Positions 1 through 9,020 are shown, counted from the first letter of the stretch. The stretch: DNA of 64,000 nt from Anaerocolumna sedimenticola (GCF_009931695.1 NZ_CP048000.1:2621501-2685500); one strand, 5' to 3'. The notes: generated from the sequence alone by a model not told the origin. Numbers and translations: made by a program.

Positions 1-2214
1 TCAATAGGACCAATTATTATAGTTGTTGCATTATTAGCATTACAGGCATTTTGTGACTTATCCCTGCCTGCTTATACATCCGATATTGTGGATATCGGCA
101 TACAACAGGGAGGTATAAAAAATGCGGTGCCGACTGTAATCCGTGAAAGTGAGATGAATAACCTTTTATTCACTATGGATGCGGACAGCAAGAAAACGGT
201 TGAGGCTTCCTATGATTTAATATCAAAGGATACCGTATCTGATCAGGAATATCAGAACTATCTGAACAAATATCCGGTATTAGCAGACGAAGCTTTATAT
301 AAATTAAATAAAGATTATGATATAGAGAAGGATTTAAGCAGTATAATGTCAAGAGCGTTTTTATTGGTAAGCACCTTAAACAGTGATTCTGAGCAGGTGA
401 AAGCATTAAAACAGCAGCTCAGTGCACAACTTCCGGCTGAAATGGCTGATTTTGGTTTAATGGAAATGCTTACAAAAATGCCCGAGGAACAATCCAAACA
501 AATTCTTTCCTCCATTGATGAAAAGATATCTGCCATGCCGGAAACCATAATAAACCAGGGTGCCATCTCTGCAGTAAAGGCAGAATATAAAGCTATTGGA
601 ATTGATACCGGCAAATTACAGACTAATTATATTTTCCTTGCCGGTGCTAAGATGCTTGGTTTGGCTTTACTGGCTATGATATCAACCATATTGGTAGGCT
701 TTTTGGCTTCCAGGATTGCTGCGGGTTTAGGCAGGGATTTAAGAGGCAGAGTATTTAAGAAAGTTGTCAGTTTTTCCAATACTGAATTTGATAAATTTTC
801 TACCGCTTCCCTCATAACCAGAAGTACGAATGATATTCAGCAAATTCAAATGACCTTAGTGTTTTTGATCCGAATTGTAATTTATTCACCCATATTAGCT
901 ATCGGCGGTATTATAAAAGTTTTAAATACCAACGTTTCCATGACGTGGATCATTGCATTAGCAGTTTTTCTGATTTTATGCCTGGTTGGAACATTGTTTG
1001 CAGTCGCTATGCCAAAATTTAAATTAATGCAGAAATTAATTGACAGATTGAATTTGGTAACCCGTGAAATTTTAACCGGATTGTCAGTAATCCGAGCATT
1101 TAATAAAGAAAAACTGGAAGAAAAAAGATTTGACCTTGCCAATCAGGATTTAACAAAAACCAGTTTATTCGTAAACCGTGTTATGACTTTTATGATGCCG
1201 ATTATGATGTTTATTATGAATGGTATTACCGTGTTAATTATCTGGAACGGTGGTAAAGGAATCGATCAGGGAACGATGCAGGTTGGTGATCTAATGGCAT
1301 TTATCCAATACACCATGCAGATTATCATGTCGTTCTTAATGCTTTCCATGATCTCCATCATGCTGCCAAGATCATCTGTATCAGCATCCCGTATTATGGA
1401 AGTAATAGATACGGATTTAACGATACACGATCCGGCTAAAGCGGAGCAGTTTGTATCGGATAAAAAAGGATATGTAGAATTTGATCATGTGTCTTTCCGT
1501 TATCCCAAAGCAGAGGATGATGTTTTATCCGATATAACTTTTACTGCGAAACCCGGTGAGACTACGGCTATTATAGGTAGTACAGGAAGTGGTAAATCAA
1601 CATTAGTACAACTGATTCCAAGATTTTTTGATGTGACGGAAGGCAGCGTCAAAGTTGACGGTACAGATATCAGACAGGTTAACCAGCATCAATTAAGAGA
1701 TAAATTAGGTTACGTACCGCAAAAAGGTGTTCTTTTTTCAGGAACGATTGATTCCAATTTAAGATATGGCAAACAGGATGCTACGGTGGACGAAATTAAC
1801 CGTTCGGCCAGAATAGCACAGGCTCTTGATTTTATTGAAGAGAAACCGGAAAAATATGAAACTGCAATTTCACAGGGCGGAGGAAATGTATCCGGAGGTC
1901 AGAAACAGAGATTATCCATTGCAAGAGCCATTGCCAAAGACCCTGAAATCTATATATTTGACGACAGCTTTTCGGCCTTGGATTATAAAACAGATGTTGC
2001 ACTTAGAAAAGCATTAAAAACTGAAATCAGTAACAGTACGGTAATTATCGTCGCACAAAGAATCAGTACAATAATACATGCAGATCAGATACTGGTATTA
2101 GACGAAGGAAAAATAGTTGGTAAAGGGACTCATAAAGAATTACTGAAAGACTGTGAAGTTTATAAACAGATCGCTTCATCCCAGTTGTCAAAGGAGGAAT
2201 TAGCATATGAGTAA
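1..2214 (+). CDS. ABC exporter subunit with degenerate ATP site, 5' truncated
   Basis: The frame is open from base 1, so the gene starts left of the window; the ATG at base 88 lies inside the first transmembrane segment. The protein has an exporter membrane domain followed by an ATPase domain: Walker A GSTGSGKST near base 1590, Q-loop, signature VSGGQ and Walker B IYIFDDSFSALD. The usual catalytic Glu after Walker B is Asp, and the switch His is Gln (IIVAQRIST). These changes are known for the degenerate-site partner of LmrCD/TM287-288 type heterodimers. About 130 hydrophilic residues sit between TM1 and TM2, predicted outside the cell. The next gene overlaps it by 8 bases and supplies the intact residues. 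The exported substrate cannot be told from sequence. Confidence 0.9.
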   Translation, partial: SIGPIIIVVALLALQAFCDLSLPAYTSDIVDIGIQQGGIKNAVPTVIRESEMNNLLFTMDADSKKTVEASYDLISKDTVSDQEYQNYLNKYPVLADEALYKLNKDYDIEKDLSSIMSRAFLLVSTLNSDSEQVKALKQQLSAQLPAEMADFGLMEMLTKMPEEQSKQILSSIDEKISAMPETIINQGAISAVKAEYKAIGIDTGKLQTNYIFLAGAKMLGLALLAMISTILVGFLASRIAAGLGRDLRGRVFKKVVSFSNTEFDKFSTASLITRSTNDIQQIQMTLVFLIRIVIYSPILAIGGIIKVLNTNVSMTWIIALAVFLILCLVGTLFAVAMPKFKLMQKLIDRLNLVTREILTGLSVIRAFNKEKLEEKRFDLANQDLTKTSLFVNRVMTFMMPIMMFIMNGITVLIIWNGGKGIDQGTMQVGDLMAFIQYTMQIIMSFLMLSMISIMLPRSSVSASRIMEVIDTDLTIHDPAKAEQFVSDKKGYVEFDHVSFRYPKAEDDVLSDITFTAKPGETTAIIGSTGSGKSTLVQLIPRFFDVTEGSVKVDGTDIRQVNQHQLRDKLGYVPQKGVLFSGTIDSNLRYGKQDATVDEINRSARIAQALDFIEEKPEKYETAISQGGGNVSGGQKQRLSIARAIAKDPEIYIFDDSFSALDYKTDVALRKALKTEISNSTVIIVAQRISTIIHADQILVLDEGKIVGKGTHKELLKDCEVYKQIASSQLSKEELAYE

Positions 2215-4069
2215 TGAAAATAATAAAAATCCGGACAAAAAAGGTTCCATGGGCCGCGGACCCATGGGAGGCGGACCCATGGGTGCTGCAGGTGAGAAAG
2301 CAAAGGATTTTAAAGGATCCATTAAGAAACTGGCAATATTTATGAGCCGTTATAAAATAGGGTTTTTATTTGTGGTTATATTTGCTATCGGCAGTACAAT
2401 ATTTGGTATCGTTGGCCCTAAAATACTTGGTAACGTAACGACGGATTTATTTGAAGGTTTAATGAATAAAATTAATGGAACTGGTGGTATTAATTTTAAC
2501 AGTATCGGAAGAACTCTTATAATTTTATTAAGTTTGTATGTAATCAGTATGTTGTTTTCATTTATACAGGGATTTATCATGACTGGTATATCCCAGAAAG
2601 TAACATATCAGTTCAGAAAAGAAATTTCTGAAAAAATTAACCGTATGCCAATGAATTATTTTGAGACCAAGACTCATGGTGAAGTACTTTCCAGGGTAAC
2701 CAATGATGTGGATACATTAAGTCAGAGTTTAAATCAGAGTATTACACAAATCATTACATCAGTTACCATGATAATCGGTATTTTGTATATGATGTTGACC
2801 ATTAGTTTGACCATGACTTTGGTTGCCGTTCTTACGCTGCCTTTATCAGCAGGGCTTATCGGTTTTATTATTAAAAAATCACAGATATACTTTATGCAGC
2901 AGCAGGAATATTTAGGTCATGTAAACGGTCAGGTGGAAGAAGTTTATGGCGGTCACAATATAGTTAAAGCTTTTAATGGCGAAAAAAAGGTAATTGAAGA
3001 TTTTGATAAAGCAAATAATACACTTTATCATTCCGCCTGGAAGTCCCAGTTCCTCTCCGGAATGATGCATCCTATTATGGCTTTTGTCGGTAATATCGGT
3101 TATGTGGCAGTTGCCATACTTGGTGGATATCTGGTAGTAAAAGACCGGATTAAAGTTGGTGATATTCAATCTTTTATCCAATATGTAAGAAGTTTTAACC
3201 AGCCGATTGCACAGATTGCGCAGGTTTCAGCCCAAATACAGCAGACGGCTGCTGCTGCGGAACGTGTTTTTGAATTTTTGGAAGAAGAAGAGGAAGATCA
3301 GGTAGCTGTAAATCCGGTACAGACGGAGAATATAAGCAGCAATGTTGAATTCAAACATGTTAAATTCGGTTATAATCCGGATAAGATTATTATAAAAGAT
3401 TTTTCCGCACAGATTAAACCGGGTCAGAAAATTGCCATCGTAGGTCCTACCGGTGCCGGTAAAACCACAATGGTTAAGCTATTAATGCGTTTTTATGATG
3501 TGAATGAGGGAGAAATTTTAATTGCTGGCCACAATATCAAAAATTTTAACCGTGGTGAATTAAGACAGCTGTTTGGTATGGTTTTACAGGATACCTGGTT
3601 ATTTAACGGTACAATAATGGAAAATATCCGTTACGGTAAAAGCGATGCTACGGATGAAGAAGTCATAGCAGCTGCGAAAGCCGCACATGCCCATCATTTT
3701 ATATCCACTCTACCGGATGGCTATAATATGGTTTTAAATGAAGAAGCAAGCAATGTATCCCAAGGTCAGAAGCAGTTATTAACCATAGCCAGAGCTATTT
3801 TGGCAGATCCTAAGATTCTGATATTGGATGAAGCGACCAGTTCCGTTGATACCAGAACTGAAGTAAGAATCCAGAAAGCAATGGATAACCTTATGAAAGG
3901 CAGAACCAGTTTTGTTATTGCACACAGGCTCTCAACCATTCGTGATGCAGATTTGATTCTGGTTATGAAAGACGGTGATATTGTAGAACAGGGTAATCAT
4001 GAAGAACTCCTTGAAAAAGATGGATTTTATGCAAGCCTTTATAATTCCCAATTTGAACAGACAGCTTAA
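2207..4069 (+). CDS. ABC exporter subunit, catalytic partner
   Basis: A 620-residue fused membrane and ATPase protein. It opens with a Gly/Met/Pro-rich tail (GRGPMGGGPMG), as many LmrD-like subunits do, then six predicted membrane helices and an NBD with Walker A GPTGAGKT near base 3450. Walker B ILDEATSSVD has the catalytic Glu and the switch His is present (FVIAHRLST). Its signature reads VSQGQ instead of LSGGQ. That is the complementary defect expected when one of the two ATP sites of a heterodimer is inactive. The start overlaps the previous gene and uses AAGGAGG at 2191-2197, which implies coupled translation. It is a probable multidrug or peptide exporter with the preceding gene. Confidence 0.92.
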   Translation: MSNENNKNPDKKGSMGRGPMGGGPMGAAGEKAKDFKGSIKKLAIFMSRYKIGFLFVVIFAIGSTIFGIVGPKILGNVTTDLFEGLMNKINGTGGINFNSIGRTLIILLSLYVISMLFSFIQGFIMTGISQKVTYQFRKEISEKINRMPMNYFETKTHGEVLSRVTNDVDTLSQSLNQSITQIITSVTMIIGILYMMLTISLTMTLVAVLTLPLSAGLIGFIIKKSQIYFMQQQEYLGHVNGQVEEVYGGHNIVKAFNGEKKVIEDFDKANNTLYHSAWKSQFLSGMMHPIMAFVGNIGYVAVAILGGYLVVKDRIKVGDIQSFIQYVRSFNQPIAQIAQVSAQIQQTAAAAERVFEFLEEEEEDQVAVNPVQTENISSNVEFKHVKFGYNPDKIIIKDFSAQIKPGQKIAIVGPTGAGKTTMVKLLMRFYDVNEGEILIAGHNIKNFNRGELRQLFGMVLQDTWLFNGTIMENIRYGKSDATDEEVIAAAKAAHAHHFISTLPDGYNMVLNEEASNVSQGQKQLLTIARAILADPKILILDEATSSVDTRTEVRIQKAMDNLMKGRTSFVIAHRLSTIRDADLILVMKDGDIVEQGNHEELLEKDGFYASLYNSQFEQTA

Positions 4070-4076
4070 TAAGTAT

Positions 4077-4127
4077 CGGTACTTAGGTTGTGGCAGAATC
4101 ACTTATCTGCCACGACCTTATGTACCG
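4077..4127 (+). terminator. Long hairpin after the ABC exporter operon
   Basis: CGGTAC at 4077-4082 pairs with GTACCG at 4122-4127, and inside it a 13-bp stem (4085-4097 with 4106-4118, one G-T pair) closes an 8-base loop. It lies 8 bases past the exporter stop codon. There is no T-run, so it may be an mRNA-stabilising stem rather than a simple intrinsic terminator. The rest of the 355-base gap to the next gene holds a repeat copy and another terminator. Confidence 0.5.
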
Positions 4128-4215
4128 CTATGTGGCAACCGAGTGAAAACGTGTCTTTTGTTGGATAATAATCACACGCTATTTTGATACCCTAAAATGT
4201 GATAAACATCTCTAA

Positions 4216-4310
4216 CCGGAAGAAACATGCTTTGCAAGTTTCTTCGGTTCGCGTGCGCGTTCGAATTATTGCAAGCAAGCTTGCTAATTCTCACTTTGCT
4301 TTCGCGGAAA
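4216..4310 (-). repeat. Terminator-associated intergenic repeat, copy 1
   Basis: On the minus strand this reads ATTTCCGCGAAAGCAAAG, then AGCAAGCTTGCTTGC, and ends in a hairpin with arms GAAGAAAC and GTTTCTTC. The same about 95-base block recurs on the plus strand at 23801, 28143 and 38730. In its own orientation it directly follows the terminator at 4318-4351, the same arrangement as the other full copies. It contains two hairpins and no reading frame. Confidence 0.8.
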
Positions 4311-4317
4311 TGAAAAA

Positions 4318-4351
4318 GGGCGCCGCATTTAGTGCGGCAGCGCCATTTTTT
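4318..4351. terminator. Bidirectional intrinsic terminator
   Basis: GCCGCA (4322-4327) pairs with TGCGGC (4333-4338), extended by outer GGC/GCC with a small bulge. It is followed by six T on the plus strand and by CTTTTTC on the minus strand. It most likely ends the chromate-transporter pair on the minus strand and backs up the exporter operon on the plus strand. Confidence 0.75.
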
Positions 4352-4424
4352 ACTATAATGTAATTAAACTATTAAGGGGAGAGTAGGAAGGCTGTTAAAT
4401 TTTTATATCACTAAAAATTCAACC

Positions 4425-4988
4425 TTAAAGCAGCAGATAAAATGCCAGACTTATGATACCTGATCCTAACATTACATAGATGGGATTCATTTTATATTTT
4501 TTTAAAATAAACAGGCTGATTCCAAATAAAATAACAGATAACACATTAACATCAGCAGGATTTAAGGTGATTCCTTCATCACCCCAGAATGTCAGGGATA
4601 AGATGGACAATCCGGCAGAAGCAATCAGTGCGGTAACAGCAGGATGTAACCCTTTTAATATTCCCTGTACCAGATAAATATTTTTATATTTCTTATATAA
4701 AACTGCCAAAAATACAACAATTATAGTGGATGGCAGCACACATCCGAGGGTAGCCATAAATGCTCCGAATAGACCGCCTACCCGCATTCCGACAAACGTG
4801 GAAGCATTAATAGCTATCGGTCCCGGAGTCATACCTGAAATGGTTATTAAATCCGTATATTCACTCATAGTCAGCCATTTGTTTATATCTACAACCTGAT
4901 TCTGTATTAAAGGTAAAGAGGCATAACCTCCGCCAATACTAAATAACCCTATCTGAAAAAAACTGATTAATAATTTTATATATAACAA
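4425..4988 (-). CDS. Chromate transporter family protein, half-size, second of pair
   Basis: A 187-residue membrane protein with the CHR family signature near its N-terminus (IGGGYASLPLIQ) and the second motif MTPGPIAINASTFVG. Half-size CHR proteins act as pairs, and its partner lies 3 bases upstream. The start is TTG at 4988, chosen because GGAG lies about 9 bases upstream, inside the last codons of the partner, suggesting coupled translation. The family exports chromate in some bacteria; the actual anion in this anaerobe is not shown by the sequence. Confidence 0.88.
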   Translation of the reverse strand: MLYIKLLISFFQIGLFSIGGGYASLPLIQNQVVDINKWLTMSEYTDLITISGMTPGPIAINASTFVGMRVGGLFGAFMATLGCVLPSTIIVVFLAVLYKKYKNIYLVQGILKGLHPAVTALIASAGLSILSLTFWGDEGITLNPADVNVLSVILFGISLFILKKYKMNPIYVMLGSGIISLAFYLLL

Positions 4989-4991
4989 TCT

Positions 4992-5576
4992 TTATACTCC
5001 GTTCTTTTGCTTATTTTTCTTTATCTTTCTGTGATATAAAACCGACAGAGCACCGATTGCCCCGCAGGTAAGAATGATGTATATAACATTAATATTAAAA
5101 AAGTAAGCCGCAAAAAATGCTGCAAACATGACAATAACAGATATTATCTCTTTTTCTTTCAGTATACTGCTTCCCATAGATAGTATTACATCTGTAATAA
5201 CAGCGGCAATTCCAGCCTGCATCCCCTTTAATATGGCATTGATGTAAAGGTTATCACGGAATGCAATATAAAAGGAAGATATTATTGATAAGATTATAAA
5301 GGGAGGTAAAACGGTGCCTAAGACAGTTGTGAGAACACCGGGAAGGCCTGCCATACGATATCCCATCAGGATGGAGGCATTTACAGCTATGGGTCCGGGA
5401 GATGATTGAGCTATTGCAGTTAAATCTAACATTTCCTTTTCTTCTAGCCACTTCAGCTCCTCTACAAATTTTTTCCTCATTAAAGGTACGATTACGTAAC
5501 CGCCTCCAAAGGTAAATGCACTCAAAGTAAAAGTTGAGAAAAATAGTTTACGGTAAATGAACCATTTTTTATCCAT
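4992..5576 (-). CDS. Chromate transporter family protein, half-size, first of pair
   Basis: A 194-residue multi-span membrane protein with FTFGGGYVIVPLM near residue 20 and QSSPGPIAVNASILMGYRMAG after it, both CHR-family motifs. It is homologous to the gene directly downstream, consistent with a heterodimer of half-size CHR proteins in opposite membrane orientation. It ends in a Lys/Asn-rich tail. The ribosome site before ATG 5576 is weak (AGG about 8 bases upstream). Substrate specificity is not deducible. Confidence 0.88.
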   Translation of the reverse strand: MDKKWFIYRKLFFSTFTLSAFTFGGGYVIVPLMRKKFVEELKWLEEKEMLDLTAIAQSSPGPIAVNASILMGYRMAGLPGVLTTVLGTVLPPFIILSIISSFYIAFRDNLYINAILKGMQAGIAAVITDVILSMGSSILKEKEIISVIVMFAAFFAAYFFNINVIYIILTCGAIGALSVLYHRKIKKNKQKNGV

Positions 5577-5800
5577 ATATATACCTAAAATACCCCAGAG
5601 GATATTGCCACAAAAAAAGTCATTGGTAACTTTTTGGCATACCTTTCTTCGTTATTTTAAAACAGAAACGTTTCAATTATTTTTATTATTCCCTATCCCA
5701 TATAAATTTTACATCTTGTTAACCGATAATATTAAGAGTATTATCGTATTTAATGATTAATAAATCAGTTATAGTAGTTCAGAATAGAAATAAAAAGATT

Positions 5801-5862
5801 GGAACTAGGTAATCGGGAAACTAGATTATTGTATTTGAAAACTATCTAGTTTCATAATTACC
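5801..5862. promoter_or_regulatory. Divergent intergenic region with three CTAG sites
   Basis: The 319 bases between the chromate pair and the DJ-1 gene contain AACTAGGTAAT at 5803, AAACTAGATTATT at 5818 and an inverted copy ATCTAGTT ending at 5851. CTAG is scarce in most bacterial DNA, so three sites in 50 bases beside a start codon suggest a repressor site. A loose promoter TTGTAT/CATAAT overlaps them. The remainder of the gap is plain AT-rich sequence. Confidence 0.35.
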
Positions 5863-5895
5863 AAAAGATTTGAAAATTTGAGAAGGTGGAAAGTT

Positions 5896-6492
5896 ATGAA
5901 TATTAATATTATCCTTTTTCGCGATTTTGAGACCTTGGATGTTTTTGGCCCGGTAGAGATATTAGGAAAATTACCGGATGAATACAAGATAAAATATTAT
6001 TCTCCGGAGGGGGGGATTGTTTTAAGCAGACAGGGAACCCAGGTGGTTACAGAGCCGCTTAATACAATAGGACATCAGGAAATCCTTTTAATTCCGGGAG
6101 GACAGGGTACTAGAGAACTGGTGTTAAATGAAGATTTCATACATCAGTTAAGGGTTATAGCTGAGCAATCCCTATTCTGCTTAACAGTATGTACCGGATC
6201 AGCTTTATTAGCCAAAACCGGATTGTTAAAGAAGCGGAGAGCAACATCCAATAAAAATGCCTTTCGGTGGGTAATGTCAGTTGATAGGGAGGTAAATTGG
6301 ATAAAAAAAGCGAGATGGGTAACAGATGGTAAATATTATACTTCCTCGGGCGTATCTGCCGGTATGGATATGGCTCTGGGATTTATTGCGGATCAATTTG
6401 GACCGAAAAAAGCTAAGGAAATAGCACAAAGTATCGAATACATATGGAATTCAGATCCGGAGAACGATATTTTTGAAAGAGATGATATATAA
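5896..6492 (+). CDS. DJ-1/PfpI family protein
   Basis: A 198-residue protein of the class I glutamine amidotransferase-like fold. Visible features are DVFGPVEILG near the N-terminus, LLIPGGQGTREL, the nucleophile elbow VCTGSALLAKTG with its Cys, and GVSAGMDMALGFI near the C-terminus. The pattern is closest to the isonitrile hydratase/AraC-amidase-like branch of DJ-1/PfpI, but the reaction is unknown. I chose ATG 5896 over an upstream TTG at 5878 because AAGGTGG at 5883-5889 is correctly spaced for it. It is a single gene with possible operator sites upstream and a hairpin downstream. Confidence 0.88.
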   Translation: MNINIILFRDFETLDVFGPVEILGKLPDEYKIKYYSPEGGIVLSRQGTQVVTEPLNTIGHQEILLIPGGQGTRELVLNEDFIHQLRVIAEQSLFCLTVCTGSALLAKTGLLKKRRATSNKNAFRWVMSVDREVNWIKKARWVTDGKYYTSSGVSAGMDMALGFIADQFGPKKAKEIAQSIEYIWNSDPENDIFERDDI

Positions 6493-6494
6493 TT

Positions 6495-6541
6495 AAGAAT
6501 GGTATGCCGGGAAGATTAAAATTCCATGGCATACCATTCTT
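6495..6541. terminator. Perfect 14-bp hairpin between convergent genes
   Basis: AAGAATGGTATGCC at 6495-6508 pairs perfectly with its complement at 6528-6541 across a 19-base loop. It starts just past the DJ-1 stop codon. No T-run follows, so its termination strength is uncertain. The remaining 130 bases to the MerR gene show nothing distinct. Confidence 0.6.
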
Positions 6542-6673
6542 ATAGCAGTAAAAGAGCATGATGATTTCTTACATGAACCGGGTAATATCAGCATTAACCA
6601 GTAACTATCAATATAAACCAGTAAAAATAAAAGGATTGTAAAAATTTATTAATCCGATAAGAAAGAGTTTAAA

Positions 6674-7438
6674 TTACTTCACTGTACCAGTATAAACCAA
6701 AATTGCATCTCTTAAGAACCTGGCAGTACCCGGTTGTTCTTTATCGTAATAAGCGGTAAAACGCTCATCATCTACGTACATCTGCGCTATACCCGCATGT
6801 GCCTCCTTGGAATAACTGTCCCAATAAAAGCATAGCCATTTCCGGTGAAGATCTGCTACTTCCTGTGCCAGTTCACCTGCCGGATCCCCGGTTTTATAGG
6901 CTTCTTTTAATTTCTCTGTTATTTCTTCCGCCAGTTTTGTTACCGTATCATATTCTTCCTGCGTCATATTTTTGACTTTCTGATTGGATTTTTCAACGGT
7001 TTCTTTTCCGTACTTTTCACGGATTTCTTTTCCGTATTTTTTTTCATTTTCATCTATAAGATTCTGTTTGAAACCTTCAAATTTTTCTTTATCAGACATG
7101 ATTGTTCTCCCTTCGGTTACAGCTATAGTTTTTTCAACATTAGCAATTAATTGATTAAGTTGTTCTCGTTTTTCAAGAAGTTTTTCATGGTGTTCTCTTA
7201 ACGCTTTGGCCCCATCAAAGGATGGTGCAGTTACTATTTCCCTGATATTTTCCAGACTAACTCCCAATTCCCTGTAAAAAAGTATCTGTTGTAAACGGTT
7301 TACCTCGGAAGTTCCGTAAATACGATACCCGGAAGAATTGATTCTTGCTGGTTTTAAAAGTTCGATTTCATCATAATATCTGAGGGTTCTTGTACTGACT
7401 CCTGCCAATCCCGCTAACTTTTGAACCGTATATTCCAT
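6674..7438 (-). CDS. MerR family regulator with TipAS-like effector domain
   Basis: A 254-residue protein. Residues 1-70 are a MerR winged-helix domain (YTVQKLAGLAGVSTRTLRYY and the GYRIYG wing), followed by a coiled linker of about 40 residues and a C-terminal TipAS-like domain (FEGFKQNLI, then LHRKWLCFYW and FTAYYD). TipA proteins sense thiopeptides and other hydrophobic compounds and activate promoters with over-long spacers. ATG 7438 has AAAGGAG upstream. Its own promoter shows the MerR-type 19-bp spacer, so it is probably autoregulated. No obvious target gene lies beside it. Confidence 0.9.
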   Translation of the reverse strand: MEYTVQKLAGLAGVSTRTLRYYDEIELLKPARINSSGYRIYGTSEVNRLQQILFYRELGVSLENIREIVTAPSFDGAKALREHHEKLLEKREQLNQLIANVEKTIAVTEGRTIMSDKEKFEGFKQNLIDENEKKYGKEIREKYGKETVEKSNQKVKNMTQEEYDTVTKLAEEITEKLKEAYKTGDPAGELAQEVADLHRKWLCFYWDSYSKEAHAGIAQMYVDDERFTAYYDKEQPGTARFLRDAILVYTGTVK

Positions 7439-7532
7439 AAATGTCTCCTTTCTTTTTGTAATAACGCGCGTTGCAAGGAAGACAGTGATAACTTTTGTTT
7501 AAGAATCATCATCGAACTTCTTTGCAAGTTTT

Positions 7533-7563
7533 ATCATAGACTATTACGCTGCGTAAATGTCAA
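7533..7563 (-). promoter_or_regulatory. MerR-type promoter with 19-bp spacer and central dyad
   Basis: On the minus strand TTGACA (7558-7563) and TATGAT (7533-7538) are separated by 19 bases, the spacing remodelled by MerR-family activators. The spacer contains a perfect dyad, TTACGC/GCGTAA about one central base, at 7544-7556. It drives the MerR gene through a leader of about 90 bases. Confidence 0.8.
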
Positions 7564-7720
7564 TACCTTTTTTGAATTTTTATAGTTTTAATTTTTATTT
7601 TGTATCCCACGTAATATTCAGTTTTCATTGAACTGTTTTGTCAAAGGTAGTTCGGAGATTCCTCCATCCTTTTGTTTCTTATATATAAAATGAGCCGATA
7701 ATCGAGGTTTTACCCACTGA

Positions 7721-7798
7721 CTATTGGCTATGCATTTTTGCGTCTGGTTCCTTGATAACAATAGTATTCAGTTGTCGGACGTTCACCATGAGGAAGAT
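7721..7798 (-). pseudogene. C-terminal remnant of a Cys-rich KTR protein
   Basis: Read on the minus strand, this stretch encodes NVRQLNTIVIKEPDAKMHSQ and then TAG. This matches the conserved tail (VIKEPDAKTQSR type) of the small Cys-rich KTR proteins carried by Tn916-like and other conjugative elements. The zinc-binding N-terminal half is missing, and the remnant begins within a few bases of the dehydrogenase stop codon. It is a scar of a mobile element rather than a working gene. The rest of the 360-base gap holds the MerR promoter and unassigned AT-rich DNA. Confidence 0.6.
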
Positions 7799-7800
7799 AC

Positions 7801-8991
7801 TTATATAACATCAATTATACCTTGCAGAGTATCAATCCAGCTATTTAGAAGTTTTGTGTCATTAGCCAGCTGTGTCGCATTTTTTTCGTAACTTTGGAGC
7901 AGTTTCTTTTGATGTTTATAAAAACTCTGCCACTTTATGAACATATCTTTGCTGTTTAAAAGGCTATCCCATTTTTGATTTTGAATATGGCTTTGTAGGG
8001 TTTCCAACTGTTTTTTGAAACTTTCGGCCGGTATCCCCATTTGCTTTTTGAAATCAGAAAGAATAAACTGTTTTTGAAATAGGTTTTTCTTTTGCCAACT
8101 TTGATATTGGTCCAAAAAGGTATTAGAAATATCTGTAAATAGTAATATTAATCTATCGTAGTCGACTTGGTGCGGTATATTATCTTGCTTTGTTGCGTCA
8201 CTAATTATCAGTCCTTCATCCTCCAATGCCTGGGAAGATAATATTTCAAGCCCATTGTACTTTTTTGCATTTACGACTGAAACGGCATAACCAACCCCTG
8301 CCAACTCAGCGTCTAAAATGTATTCTTCATGAGCCTTGAAAAAATCTTCCGATGTAATTCCCATTGAAGATGCCACAACTTCTACCGCTTTAACGGCGGT
8401 ATCTGTTTTTACAAATCCGGGAGCTATTGAGTATGTAATAATATGTTCAGAAACTTCTTCAGATATAATGTTGCAAAGCTCTACCTGCGCTGACTTGAAT
8501 ATCTCATAAGCTCCCATAAAAGGCTGTGCCCCTGTTGACGGAACAAAGACGATAATTCCGCCTGTATTTCTCATAAACGGGAGGAATTTTTGTGCTAACA
8601 GGACAGGCGCTCTCAAATTTACCGCATAGCTCAAATCCCAATCGGATATTGATACTGCTTCAATGGCTCCCATCGGAACAACAGCGGCATTATTTATAAT
8701 GACATCAAGTTTAGTGTATCTGTTCGATATATATTCGTGTAGTTTATCAATCTGTTTTTCATCTGAAATGTCTATTTGAAAGAAATCAACATTTTCATTC
8801 TTATATTCGTTGTTAATTAATTTCTGTGCTTGCTTTCCTTTTAAGGTGTCTATTTCCGCAATGATTACCTTAGCACCCATATAAGAAAACGCGCGTGAAG
8901 CTTCAAAGCCTATCCCACCGCCACCGCCTGTTATCAACACAGTTTTGCCTAAAAGTGCTGTTTTGCTGTAATTATTATTCTCAAGAAACAT
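7801..8991 (-). CDS. Short-chain dehydrogenase with helical C-terminal extension
   Basis: About 396 residues. Residues 15-250 form an SDR Rossmann domain with the NAD(P) motif TGGGGGIG, an NNAAV motif and the catalytic pair YEIFK (YxxxK) after VPSTGAQ. The acidic residue after the second strand (AEID) hints at NAD preference. The last 120 or so residues are polar and predicted helical, longer than a classical 250-residue SDR, and of unknown role. I start at ATG 8991, with GGAGG 9 bases upstream, not at the TTG at 9006 that overlaps this ribosome site. It is the second gene after the TetR regulator (gap about 30 bases), probably regulated by it. Substrate unknown. Confidence 0.85.
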   Translation of the reverse strand: MFLENNNYSKTALLGKTVLITGGGGGIGFEASRAFSYMGAKVIIAEIDTLKGKQAQKLINNEYKNENVDFFQIDISDEKQIDKLHEYISNRYTKLDVIINNAAVVPMGAIEAVSISDWDLSYAVNLRAPVLLAQKFLPFMRNTGGIIVFVPSTGAQPFMGAYEIFKSAQVELCNIISEEVSEHIITYSIAPGFVKTDTAVKAVEVVASSMGITSEDFFKAHEEYILDAELAGVGYAVSVVNAKKYNGLEILSSQALEDEGLIISDATKQDNIPHQVDYDRLILLFTDISNTFLDQYQSWQKKNLFQKQFILSDFKKQMGIPAESFKKQLETLQSHIQNQKWDSLLNSKDMFIKWQSFYKHQKKLLQSYEKNATQLANDTKLLNSWIDTLQGIIDVI

Positions 8992-9020
8992 ATTGCTATC
9001 CTCCAAAAAATGAGTTTATT

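Noticed and set aside
3999..4187. 62-codon plus-strand frame overlapping the end of the exporter gene
   Set aside because: Shadow of the exporter C-terminus continuing through the hairpin at 4077; no ribosome site.
5557..5760. 67-codon plus-strand frame in the chromate/DJ-1 gap
   Set aside because: Starts inside the chromate transporter gene and has no ribosome site; composition looks non-coding.
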